A stretch of 64,000 bases of DNA from Myxococcus qinghaiensis. Its GTDB lineage: Bacteria; Myxococcota; Myxococcia; Myxococcales; Myxococcaceae. The stretch lies in contig NZ_JAKCFA010000001.1 of NCBI RefSeq assembly GCF_024198215.1, forward strand, positions 124,001-188,000. The letters run 5' to 3'. Made by a program: the position numbers and the translations under genes. Below are positions 1 to 8,076 of this stretch, piece by piece. Position 1 is the stretch's first letter. Every line of letters starts with the position of its first letter. A model generated the notes under the pieces. The model was not told the DNA's origin. It searched no databases and worked only from the letters and a program-made list of their open reading frames with translations.

Positions 1-1710
1 CACTCGTACCCAGTACGGCACCCTCGGTGGGGGTCAGGATCACGGGGGCGATGGGGGCCGTGATATCCACGTTGAAGGTGCGCTGCGCGACAGGGCTGGT
101 GTTTCCAGTGGCGTCCTTGGCGGTGGCCGTCACCGTGTGCGAGCCATGGGTGAGGCCCGTGCGGACAGGCAGGGCCCAGTCGCCGGTGGCGTTGGCCGTG
201 ACGGGGGTGGAGGCGGTGCCATCCACGACCACGGTCACCGTGCTCAAGGGTTCGGCGGTGCCGGAGAAGTCGGTTCCAGCAGTCCCCACCACGGCGCCCT
301 CGACGGGCGTCAGAATCACGGGCGCGAGGGGAGCGGTCTTGTCCACGGTGAAGTCGTGCGTCACGGCGGGGCCGGTGTTGCCTGCGCCGTCCCGGGCGGT
401 GGCTGTCACCGTGTGAGCGCCGGCGGTGAGGGTGGTGTCAGTCGGCAGGGCCCAGGTCCCCGTGGCAGTGGCGACGGTGGAGTTGTACGCGGCGCCATCA
501 AGGAGGACCGTCACGGTGCTCCCGATTTCGGCGGTGCCGGAGAAGGCGGTGCCAGCGACGCCCACCTTCGCGTCGTCGACGGGCACCAGAATCACGGGCG
601 CGAGGGGAGCGGTCTTGTCCACGGTGAAGTCATGCGTCACCGCGGGGCCGGTGTTGCCTGCGCCGTCCCGGGCGGTGGCCGTCACCGTGTGAGCGCCAGC
701 GGTGAGCGTGGTGTCAGTCGGCAGGGCCCAAGTCCCGGTGGCAGTGGCGACAGTGGAGTTGTATGCGGCGCCATCAACGAGGACCGTCACGGTGCTCCCG
801 ATTTCGGCGGTGCCGGAGAAGGCGATGCCAGCGATGCCCACCTTCGCGTCGTCGACGGGCGACAGAATCACCGGCGCGAGAGGAGCGGTCTTGTCCACCG
901 TGAAGTCATGCGTCACGGCGGGGCCGGTGTTGCCCGAGGCGTCCCGGGCGGTGGCTGTCACCGTGTGAGCGCCGGCGGTGAGGGTGGTGTCAGTCGGCAG
1001 GGCCCAGGTCCCGGTGGCAGTGGCGACGGTGGAGTTGTATGCGGCGCCATCGAGGAGGACCGTTACGGTGCTCCCGATTTCGGCGGTGCCGGAGAAGGCG
1101 ATGCCGGCGATGCCCACCTTCGCGTCGTCGACGGGCGCCAGAATCACCGGCGCGAGGGGAGCGGTCTTGTCCACGGTGAAGTCGTGTGTCACGGCCGCAC
1201 TGGTGTTGCCTGCGGGGTCCCTGGCGGTGACGCTCACGGTGTGCGCGCCCGCCGCGAGCGTAGTGGTCGTCGGCAAGGACCAGGTCCCCGCGGCAATGGT
1301 GACGGTGGAGTTGTAAGCGGCGCCATCGAGGAGGACCGTCACGGTGCTCCCGACTTCGGCGGTGCCGGAGAAGGCGGTGCCTGAGATGCCCACCTTCGCG
1401 TCGTCGACGGGCGCCAGAATCACGGGCGCGAGGGGAACCGTCTTGTCCACGGTGAAGGTGCGCTCCGCGGCCGGGCTCGTACTGTCATCAGCGTCAGTGG
1501 CGGTGACGCTCAGCGTGTGCTCTCCCTCGTCGAGCGTGGCGTCAATCGGCAGGGACCAGTCCCCAAGGGCAGTGGCCTCGATGCTGTCATAGGCGTCGCC
1601 ATCCATCAGGATGTCCACCCTGCTCAAGGGCTCGGCGGTGCCGGAGAAGGCCGTACCGGCGATGCCCACCTTCGCGCCTTCGGTCGGCGTCAGAATCACG
1701 GGTGTGAGGG
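1..1710. repeat. 276-bp tandem repeats encoding Ig-like domains
   Basis: The anchor GGTGAGGGTGGTGTCAG or a close variant recurs at about 149, 425, 701, 977, 1253 and 1529, exactly 276 bp (92 codons) apart. Copies between about 300 and 1250 are almost identical at the DNA level, while the outer copies are more diverged. The array continues past the left edge. The in-frame period means copy-number change would leave the reading frame intact. Confidence 0.85.
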
Positions 1711-2977
1711 GAGGAGCCAGGGCCTCCAGGGTGAAATAGACAGGGTCGCTCGAAAGGCTGCTCAGCCCCTCGAACTCGGCGTGGGCGGTGAGCGAATAGA
1801 TGCCGTCATCGAGGTCCTTCGGCACACGGACGGAGAACTCTCCGGAGGCTCCCACCAGCATGGCGGGAAACTCCCGCTCTGGCGTGGCGGGGCGCTCCAC
1901 ATTGCCCATGCGCAGGAAGACGGTGGCACCCGGGTCTCCCATGCCGGTGATGACTGGCGTCGGAGCCAGCATCCCCTGGCCGTCGCCGGGCGTGGTGATG
2001 ACCGGCGTCCTCGGAATCACGAGCGAGTGCTCCACCAGCGTGACGTCACCCGGCTCACCCACGCTCGTGCTCGCATCGCCGGAAGCGCTCTCGCCTCCCG
2101 TCACATGGACAGGGCAGCCCGTCAGGGTGCCGGCCTGGAGCAGCACCTTGCCACCCGCTCCGGGGCCAAACCCCTCACCGATGCCGAAGGACTCCGAGGG
2201 AGCCCCGGGCCCGCCCTGGGCCATCAGCGCCTCGCACTCGGCGCTCTCCACCAGCCGCGCGGAGATGCTTCCTCCCTCGCCACCGCCCTCGGTGCCCAGG
2301 TCCCACGGCATCGCCTGCCCATTGGCTTCGATGCGTCCCGCGCCCGTGAGCCTGCGCGCCCGGAAGAAGACGACACCGCCATCACCCAGGGGCTGCTGAC
2401 GCAGCAGCGCGCCGCTCGCGGTGATGGTGCCGCCGTTGTGCAGCGCACCGGAGGCCAGGAATGCCACCACGCCACCGGAGGTCCCACTCCAGCTCCGGGC
2501 CTTCAGCTCGCCGGTGGGATGGATGGTGACGCTCGTGTACTCCGGGACTCGGATGACCTGCGTGGAGAAGGGCACGAAGTCGTTCAGCAGGGGCCGGGTC
2601 AACGTCAACAGGCCTCCGCGCACGCGCGCCACGCGCGCCAGCTCCCAGACGCCCTCGGGGCTCTGCTCCCGGGGGCCAAAGGTGAACGTGGCCACGGACG
2701 AGGCCCGCACGGGACCGACGCCCACGGTCTGCAACACCATCACCAGGTCACCCGCCGCGAAGCCCTCAGCGGCGTCGACGCGAAGCTCGTGGTCCCCCTT
2801 GTTCAGCGCCGCCGTCACCGCGGCATAGCTGTTGATGACCCGGCTCTCGTGAGCCTGGACCGTCAGGGCTTCGTCACGCCCCGCGCCGAGCCCGAAGACA
2901 TCCGCCTCGGCGAATGCGGGAAGCGCGACCAGCGCCACGACGCAGGTCAGTAGGTGCATCCATCCCGATGATTTCAT
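1..2977 (-). CDS. AgmC-like surface protein with tandem Ig-like repeats (3' end beyond window)
   Basis: The visible part is about 992 residues. It begins with a signal peptide (MKSSGWMHLLTCVVALVALP, then AFAEAD). Residues about 25-330 match the N-terminal region I know from proteins annotated as adventurous gliding motility protein AgmC in myxobacteria: FGLGAGRDE, then INSYAAVTA, GDLVMVLQT, and RVPEYTSVTI. From about residue 335 there are Ig-like domains; from about 420 onward they become near-identical 92-residue units with the pattern GTAEVGSTVTVLLDG and AGAHTVSVTARD. The start ATG overlaps the stop of the upstream OmpA-family gene as ATGA, so the two are probably translationally coupled. 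The stop codon lies outside the window. The Ig repeats indicate an extracellular adhesive or matrix role; the gliding assignment rests on family naming only. Confidence 0.75.
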   Translation of the reverse strand, partial: MKSSGWMHLLTCVVALVALPAFAEADVFGLGAGRDEALTVQAHESRVINSYAAVTAALNKGDHELRVDAAEGFAAGDLVMVLQTVGVGPVRASSVATFTFGPREQSPEGVWELARVARVRGGLLTLTRPLLNDFVPFSTQVIRVPEYTSVTIHPTGELKARSWSGTSGGVVAFLASGALHNGGTITASGALLRQQPLGDGGVVFFRARRLTGAGRIEANGQAMPWDLGTEGGGEGGSISARLVESAECEALMAQGGPGAPSESFGIGEGFGPGAGGKVLLQAGTLTGCPVHVTGGESASGDASTSVGEPGDVTLVEHSLVIPRTPVITTPGDGQGMLAPTPVITGMGDPGATVFLRMGNVERPATPEREFPAMLVGASGEFSVRVPKDLDDGIYSLTAHAEFEGLSSLSSDPVYFTLEALAPPLTPVILTPTEGAKVGIAGTAFSGTAEPLSRVDILMDGDAYDSIEATALGDWSLPIDATLDEGEHTLSVTATDADDSTSPAAERTFTVDKTVPLAPVILAPVDDAKVGISGTAFSGTAEVGSTVTVLLDGAAYNSTVTIAAGTWSLPTTTTLAAGAHTVSVTARDPAGNTSAAVTHDFTVDKTAPLAPVILAPVDDAKVGIAGIAFSGTAEIGSTVTVLLDGAAYNSTVATATGTWALPTDTTLTAGAHTVTATARDASGNTGPAVTHDFTVDKTAPLAPVILSPVDDAKVGIAGIAFSGTAEIGSTVTVLVDGAAYNSTVATATGTWALPTDTTLTAGAHTVTATARDGAGNTGPAVTHDFTVDKTAPLAPVILVPVDDAKVGVAGTAFSGTAEIGSTVTVLLDGAAYNSTVATATGTWALPTDTTLTAGAHTVTATARDGAGNTGPAVTHDFTVDKTAPLAPVILTPVEGAVVGTAGTDFSGTAEPLSTVTVVVDGTASTPVTANATGDWALPVRTGLTHGSHTVTATAKDATGNTSPVAQRTFNVDITAPIAPVILTPTEGAVLGTS

Positions 2978-4395
2978 GGCGTCGCTTCCTGGGTTGTCGG
3001 CAGCATGAGGAGGAGCTCGACCCGGCGGTTTCGCTCCCGACCCTCGGGGGTGCTGTTGCTTTGAGCGGGATGTTCCGGGCCGTAGCTCCGGAGCCGCAGC
3101 TTGTTGGGGGCCACCCCGTGTTCCACGAGGTAGCGCCACACCGCCTCGGCGCGACTGCGGCCCAGGCGGGGATTGAACGTCTCCGCGGTCGAGTCATCCG
3201 TATGACCGTCGACCGTCATCATCTTCACCGCGGGATTCGTGAGCAGCATCTCCACGGCGCGGTCCAGGTCGGCGGACTCGGCGGGCAGCTCCGTGCTGCC
3301 CGTCCTGAAGTACACCTTGCCCTCGAGCACGAAGCGGTCCCTCGACACGTTCGCGATGGGCGACATCTCGCCAGGGCCCGGAATCATCGAACCCATCTCG
3401 CTCTGGAACTCGCTCGCACGCCGCGTCGGCGTGGGCAGGGGCACCGACTCGTGGACGATGCTCGTGTCCGTGTCCGGCCTCGAGTCCTCACCCAGCATGT
3501 ACGAGAAGGAGACGCCCGCCAGCAGCCGGAACAGGGGGATGCCCGGCTCCGCGCCGAAGCCCAGGCCGCCGAGCGCGAACAGCTCCACGCCGTCCCGAGG
3601 TGCATAGCGACCGCCTCCCAACAGCTCCACCGCGCCCCGCGCCTGCTTCCAGGAGAGGCCCGCGTTGAGGGCGACCTCCGCCCGCAGCGGCGAGCCCACC
3701 GTCATCAGCCCCGCGCCAATCCGCAGCTCGCTGCCCAGCTCACGCGACTCCAGCGTGGGGACCTGGATGACCGCGGTGGGGCGCAGCATCATGCCCAGCT
3801 CGAAGGAGGGGGCGAAGTGGGTGCCCAGCCGTCCTCCCACCATCACCTTCGCGAGGAGGCTCGTCTCCGACTCGCGCGCCAGCGCGCCCTGGGTCCCCAT
3901 GGGGAGGAAGACCCCCACGTCGGCCGCCAGGTCCACGGAGTCGTCGTCCTCCGTGCGCAGGATGCCCACGCGAGCTCCCACGCGGGGAGCGCCGACACCA
4001 TGTCGCGTGGGCGCGATGACTCCCTGTGCGAGCGTGTCATCTCCCTCGCGCTGGGTCAGCACGGGCAGCCGCACGTCGAGCTGGAGTCGGGAGCTCAGGC
4101 CCCAGCCCATGACGAACACCGCCGTCGAGCGACTGCGCAACAGGGGCAGGTTCTCCCCCTTGGCGTTCAAGGTCAGCGGCTCGTGCTGGTAGTGACCGAG
4201 CACCATCACCCGCAGCTCGCCGTCGCGCAGCACGGTGCCGCCGCCCGTCGCCAGGGGACCCGGGCCTGGGTTCACCTCCAGGCGCTCCAGGGTGAACGCT
4301 GGAAGGGCCGCCGGCTCCTGGGCGCGAGCCACCTGCGCCAGCAGCACCGCCGCCAGCGTCCATCTCCGCAGCCACCTGGCGCGCCAACCGCTCAT
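2974..4395 (-). CDS. OmpA-family outer-membrane protein with C-terminal peptidoglycan-binding domain
   Basis: 473 residues. An N-terminal signal peptide (WTLAAVLLAQVARAQ) is followed by a region rich in alternating hydrophobic beta-strands with outer-membrane-protein character (residues about 60-320; RLQLDVRLPV, ADVGVFLPMG, VGGRLGTHF). Residues about 355-470 form an OmpA-like domain: YFRTGSTELP, VDGHTDDSTAETFN, LGRSRAEAV, LRSYGPEHP and NRRVELLL, the usual peptidoglycan-contact region. It probably spans the outer membrane and holds it to the cell wall. It ends in ATGA overlap with the AgmC-like gene, suggesting the pair works together, perhaps with the barrel helping to display or anchor the Ig-repeat protein. 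The ATG at 4395 gives the best signal peptide, although no strong ribosome-binding site precedes it. Confidence 0.8.
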   Translation of the reverse strand: MSGWRARWLRRWTLAAVLLAQVARAQEPAALPAFTLERLEVNPGPGPLATGGGTVLRDGELRVMVLGHYQHEPLTLNAKGENLPLLRSRSTAVFVMGWGLSSRLQLDVRLPVLTQREGDDTLAQGVIAPTRHGVGAPRVGARVGILRTEDDDSVDLAADVGVFLPMGTQGALARESETSLLAKVMVGGRLGTHFAPSFELGMMLRPTAVIQVPTLESRELGSELRIGAGLMTVGSPLRAEVALNAGLSWKQARGAVELLGGGRYAPRDGVELFALGGLGFGAEPGIPLFRLLAGVSFSYMLGEDSRPDTDTSIVHESVPLPTPTRRASEFQSEMGSMIPGPGEMSPIANVSRDRFVLEGKVYFRTGSTELPAESADLDRAVEMLLTNPAVKMMTVDGHTDDSTAETFNPRLGRSRAEAVWRYLVEHGVAPNKLRLRSYGPEHPAQSNSTPEGRERNRRVELLLMLPTTQEATP

Positions 4396-4406
4396 CCGCG
4401 TCCCAT

Positions 4407-4488
4407 GGCACGTGACAGACAAAGGGGGTTCATGCGGGAGACAGCCCGCGGACACGTGCCGGTTGAGGCCGAGAGCAAGGCACGTACC
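4407..4488. promoter_or_regulatory. candidate operator sites in a divergent promoter region (CACGTG pair)
   Basis: The 255-bp gap between the divergent OmpA-family and VgrG-like genes holds GGCACGTG at 4407 and its inverse CACGTGCC at 4453, 46 bp apart, and a related GGCACGTACC at 4479. Palindromic CACGTG cores at roughly four helical turns could bind a dimeric regulator. This is pattern only; no regulator is identified and GC-rich DNA produces such words by chance. Confidence 0.25.
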
Positions 4489-4650
4489 AAGGTCGCCGCG
4501 TCGCAAGTACCCCAGGCAGGGCCTCGCCATGCGTGCCGGTGGAACGCGGCTGCGTCCCCATGGACCGCAACCAGGACGCGGAGCGGCGGGTTCCGGGGCC
4601 ACGAGGCCGGCTGGGGGCTGGCACGGAACGGGCAAGTGCAGTCGGGACGC

Positions 4651-6582
4651 ATGGCCTTCCAGGAACGACTCGCGCTGTCCCTCACGCTGACCCAGGGCGG
4701 GCAGACCTTCGTCATTCCCGGGGGGCAGGTGGAGGCCTTCTCCGTCCAGCTCCTGCCGCACGGCTTCACCGCCTCGGTGAGCTTCTGGACCGGGCTGGAG
4801 AAGGACGACGCGGCCCTCTTCACCGCCTTCTCCACCCAGGACCTCCTGGACGTGAAGTTCTCCATCATCAAGGGGGGCTACCCCGTTCCGACGACGCCGC
4901 CAGAGCCGCTCAAGCTCCATGGACTGGCGCGTTCTCGGGGCCTGGAGGCGCGGACGCATGGACCGGTGGACGGGGCCCAGGTGCGCTTCCGGCGCTACAC
5001 GGTGGAGTTCGAGGACGTCGCCCGGGTGCTCTGGCGCCAGCACCGTCCCACCGAGCTGCGCACGGACACCACGCTTTCGGCCCTGCTGACGGAGCACACG
5101 GCGGGGGCCTTCGCGCTGGACTGCGACTGGGACGTGCTCGACGAGAAGCGGCCCCTCATCTGTCTGGCGCTGGGGGAGGACGCGCCGGGCGTGGGCTTCC
5201 ATGACTTCGTCGCCTGGCTGGCGGCGAGCCGGGGAGGACTCTGGACCTATGACAGCGTGAAGGACCGCTATGCGTTCCTGGGCCGCAAGGCGCCCGTGGC
5301 CAGGGCCGCGCCGCTGTCGTGGGAGAAGGTAGAGCGGGTGGAGGTGGTGATGCCGCCGGTGCCCCGGCACGCGGCTCGCGTCCTCAATGCCTCCGCGCTC
5401 CAGTCCTCCACTTTGGATGTCCCGGCGACTGTCGGTGTCGCGGGGCTCCATCAGGACTACCTGGTGCGCACGCCCATCGTCTCCCAGGTGGAGCAGCGGC
5501 AGACACTGGAGGTCTCCCGACTGCGCGTTCCCCAGCGACGGCTGCGACTCTCGTTCCGCCACTATCCCACCGTCGCGGTGAGCCCCGGCGCGGGCATCCG
5601 GCTGGAGGGTGCGAGGTGGGGCCGCGCGGCGGTGGGGACGGGGGAGGACCTGCGCTCGGTGGAGCTGGTGCTTTCGGCTCGGTCGCTCGACGAGGGGCCT
5701 CACGCGGGGTTGCAGAACACCGACGCGGGCTTCGAGGTGGAGATGTCGCTCCTGGTGGAGCGCACGACGGACACCACGGTGACGCTGCCCGCGCATCGCA
5801 CGCCGCGCTATCCCATCCACGTCGAGGGCAAGGTGCTCAGCCCCGGAGGCGGGGAGAAGGACCGCATCTACCTGCTGTCGGAGGACAAGAAGACCTCGGT
5901 GCTCACGTGGCGCGTGACGGTGCCGCTGTGGAACAAGGCGGTGAGCGTGCCGGCCGAGCCGGGCTTCTTCCCCGGACACTTCTACTTCCCGCCATACAAG
6001 AACGCGCGCGTGCTGGTGGAGCTGCACTTCGACCGGGCGGAGCTGCACCGGCACCTCGACTGGGCGGACGCCGCGCGGCTTCCCCAGGACGGGCAGGGTG
6101 ATGGAATCCTGCTGGGGAAGAACGACACCAGTCAGACCTCCATCGTCCACGACTACCAGGACATGAAGCCCGTATGGCACCTGCGCCGAGTCTCCGGTCC
6201 GGACACCGAGACGGTGCGCATGGCCGAGGGCGTGATGATGTTCCGCACGAAGGAGGAGACCGGCGTCGCCGCCGCCGAGTCCACCTACGATGTCTCGCCG
6301 CAAGTCGAGACGGCGCGCGCGGACCTCACGGCGGGCGTGAGCGGCGCCATGGGCGAGACGACCGCCGCGTACAAGACGGCGGCCGGCGCCTCGCAGGCGA
6401 AGCTGGACGGCGCCACGACGGAGACGCAGGCGAAGCTGGAGTCAGCGCAGGCGGCGGTGGACGCGAAGGTCGCGGAGACGCGGGCCGCGCTCAACGGCGC
6501 CCTGTCCGGACTCAATGGCAGCACCGCTCCACTGGATGGCGCCGCGGCCGAAGCGCGCGCGGCGCTGGAGCGACTCAAGTGA
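4651..6582 (+). CDS. VgrG-like T6SS spike protein with C-terminal coiled-coil extension
   Basis: 643 residues. It is a clear paralogue of the VgrG-like gene at 17051-18700 along its full core: both start with a strand-rich LSLTLTQGGQ / VSVTLTAGGT segment, share QDYLVRTPI / QDVLVRTPI, and share PGHFYFPPYKNARVLVEL / PGHFYFPAYKGERVLVGL followed by WADAARLPQDGQG / WRDTARMPADGQG. This resembles the gp27/gp5 part of VgrG including the OB-fold-like segment. No beta-helix needle follows. Instead residues about 555-643 are an Ala-, Glu-, Thr-rich helical region (TTETQAKLESAQAAVDAKVA), probably coiled coil, like that of the next gene. It starts a plus-strand cassette with 6620-8020 and diverges from the OmpA-family gene. 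The role as a T6SS tip or cargo carrier is inferred from homology and location. Confidence 0.65.
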   Translation: MAFQERLALSLTLTQGGQTFVIPGGQVEAFSVQLLPHGFTASVSFWTGLEKDDAALFTAFSTQDLLDVKFSIIKGGYPVPTTPPEPLKLHGLARSRGLEARTHGPVDGAQVRFRRYTVEFEDVARVLWRQHRPTELRTDTTLSALLTEHTAGAFALDCDWDVLDEKRPLICLALGEDAPGVGFHDFVAWLAASRGGLWTYDSVKDRYAFLGRKAPVARAAPLSWEKVERVEVVMPPVPRHAARVLNASALQSSTLDVPATVGVAGLHQDYLVRTPIVSQVEQRQTLEVSRLRVPQRRLRLSFRHYPTVAVSPGAGIRLEGARWGRAAVGTGEDLRSVELVLSARSLDEGPHAGLQNTDAGFEVEMSLLVERTTDTTVTLPAHRTPRYPIHVEGKVLSPGGGEKDRIYLLSEDKKTSVLTWRVTVPLWNKAVSVPAEPGFFPGHFYFPPYKNARVLVELHFDRAELHRHLDWADAARLPQDGQGDGILLGKNDTSQTSIVHDYQDMKPVWHLRRVSGPDTETVRMAEGVMMFRTKEETGVAAAESTYDVSPQVETARADLTAGVSGAMGETTAAYKTAAGASQAKLDGATTETQAKLESAQAAVDAKVAETRAALNGALSGLNGSTAPLDGAAAEARAALERLK

Positions 6583-6619
6583 CGCGCGAGGCACGAGTGA
6601 GCCGAAGGGAGGTCGAGTC

Positions 6620-8020
6620 GTGAAGGCACTGCTGGGCACGTTGACGGAGCTCCGGGGCGACCTGGAGTCATGCGGGTCGGGCTGCACGGCGCGCGTGGGC
6701 TCCTCGCGCACGGCCGTCGAGTCCGTGGGCAGCGGCATCGAAGCCCTCATCACGTCGATTCGTCCCGAGCTGGAGCCCGTGCTCGCGGCGCTGCTGGGGC
6801 GCATCGACGCGCTGGACGCGAAGCTGGCGTCGCGCAAGGACGACGAGGACGCGGCCCGGCTGCGCGCGGAGTTGTCTCCCTTGCGCGCTCAGGTGGATGG
6901 GGCCTCCGTGTCGATGGCGTCCTCGCTGACCGCGCTGGAGGGAAGCGTGGTGGCGCCGCTGCGTTCGAGCCAGGAGGGCGCGACGACGTCGCTGGGCACG
7001 CTCGAGACGACGATGTCCGGGCAGGTCGAGTCCCTGCTCGCGCAGGTGGAGACGGTGGAGAAGGCCGTGGTGCCCGCCCAGGCGCAGGTGGAAGGCATCA
7101 TCACCCAGGCGGGTGAGGCGCTGGATGCGCTGGTGAAAGGCGCTGTCGCCGCCGTCGCCGCCATCCGTGAGCCGTTGCAACAGGCGGTCACCACCGCGCT
7201 CGCGACGCTGGAGTCCGTCCTCGCGCAGCTGGCCACGGTGAAGGAGCAGGTGCTGGCGCTCTTCACGCCGCTGCCCGCGGTGCTGGAGCAACTCCAGACG
7301 CTGTATCAGACGCTCACCGGCTCACTGGAAGCACTGCTCACGCGCGTGAGCACGTTGTTGGACGCGATTCCGGCCGCGAACCTCCCCAAGCCGCTGGTGA
7401 CTCCGGCGGTGCAGGCCATCACGCAGGTGGTGACGCAAATCACCACGCAGCTCGGCACGTTCTCCTCGCAGATGGCGACGCAGATGTCCTCGCTCCAGGA
7501 GCAGGTGCTCGCCCAGGTGGACACCGTACGGACCCAGGCCCTCCAGCAGGTGGACACGCTCCAGCAGCAGCTCGTGCAGCAGGTGGACACGCTGAAGCAG
7601 GCCGTCCTCGCGCAGGTGGAGCCCGCGAGCGCGCAGATGGATGCCGCGGTGTCCGCCGCCGTCGCGCAGGTGGGGACCGCGAGGGACCAGGCTGTCGCGC
7701 AAGTCACGACCATCCAGGACCAGATGGCCGCGAGGGTGGACGCGGTGAAGTCCCAGGTGAAGGAGCGGCTCCCCGCGCTGGAGCAACAGGTCGACGCGGG
7801 AACGCAGGCGGCCCAGTCGCAGATGGAGGCCGCGGGCGCTTCCGCCGAGGAGCAGGTCACCACGGCTCGCTCGGGCATGAAGTCCCAGGTGGACGGCGTG
7901 GCGAGCTCTGTTGGCGCGTCGCTCGACTCACTGGAGGCGCGGATGGTGCTGCCGCCGGGGCCTTCCGTTCCGCCAGTGCCTTCAGTGCCCCCAGTTCCTG
8001 GAGGCCCGCTCCGGGCGTGA
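6620..8020 (+). CDS. long coiled-coil protein, partner of the VgrG-like gene; function unknown
   Basis: 466 residues, GTG start chosen because GGGAGG lies 7 nt upstream; it begins 37 nt after the VgrG-like stop. Almost the whole protein is predicted helical and coiled coil, with apolipoprotein-like 11-residue-type repeats (QVDTLQQQLVQQVDTLKQAV, QVGTARDQAVAQVTTIQDQM). It ends in a Pro/Val-rich tail (PSVPPVPSVPPVPGGP). There is no signal peptide and no recognisable enzymatic motif. A central segment (about residues 210-300) is more hydrophobic (VLALFTPLPAVLEQLQTLYQ). Because the upstream VgrG-like protein ends in a similar helical region, the two could bind through a shared coiled coil, so this may be a T6SS cargo, adaptor or pore-forming effector. 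I do not recognise the family. Confidence 0.7.
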   Translation: MKALLGTLTELRGDLESCGSGCTARVGSSRTAVESVGSGIEALITSIRPELEPVLAALLGRIDALDAKLASRKDDEDAARLRAELSPLRAQVDGASVSMASSLTALEGSVVAPLRSSQEGATTSLGTLETTMSGQVESLLAQVETVEKAVVPAQAQVEGIITQAGEALDALVKGAVAAVAAIREPLQQAVTTALATLESVLAQLATVKEQVLALFTPLPAVLEQLQTLYQTLTGSLEALLTRVSTLLDAIPAANLPKPLVTPAVQAITQVVTQITTQLGTFSSQMATQMSSLQEQVLAQVDTVRTQALQQVDTLQQQLVQQVDTLKQAVLAQVEPASAQMDAAVSAAVAQVGTARDQAVAQVTTIQDQMAARVDAVKSQVKERLPALEQQVDAGTQAAQSQMEAAGASAEEQVTTARSGMKSQVDGVASSVGASLDSLEARMVLPPGPSVPPVPSVPPVPGGPLRA

Positions 8021-8042
8021 GCCGCTCTGTCTCAGGACGGCC

Positions 8043-8064
8043 GCGGCACCGCATGCGGTGCCGC
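8043..8064. terminator. 22-bp perfect palindrome, likely bidirectional terminator
   Basis: GCGGCACCGCA is followed directly by its reverse complement, allowing a 9-bp GC stem with a CATG loop. It sits in the 56-bp gap between the convergent coiled-coil gene and the nitrilase-like gene, where a two-way terminator is expected. It lacks a T-tract on either side. Confidence 0.55.
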
Positions 8065-8076
8065 TGAGCGCGCGCG

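Noticed and set aside
1..1710. Regular repeats considered as a CRISPR array
   Set aside because: The period is 276 bp, there are no spacers, and the repeats encode Ig-like domains in frame.
2914..4650. Plus-strand frame running into the VgrG-like gene from upstream
   Set aside because: Its first part lies opposite the OmpA-family gene and is low complexity; VgrG homology starts only at 4651.
4396..6303. Minus-strand extension of the OmpA-family gene to 6303
   Set aside because: This part is antisense to the VgrG-like gene; the signal peptide starts at 4395.
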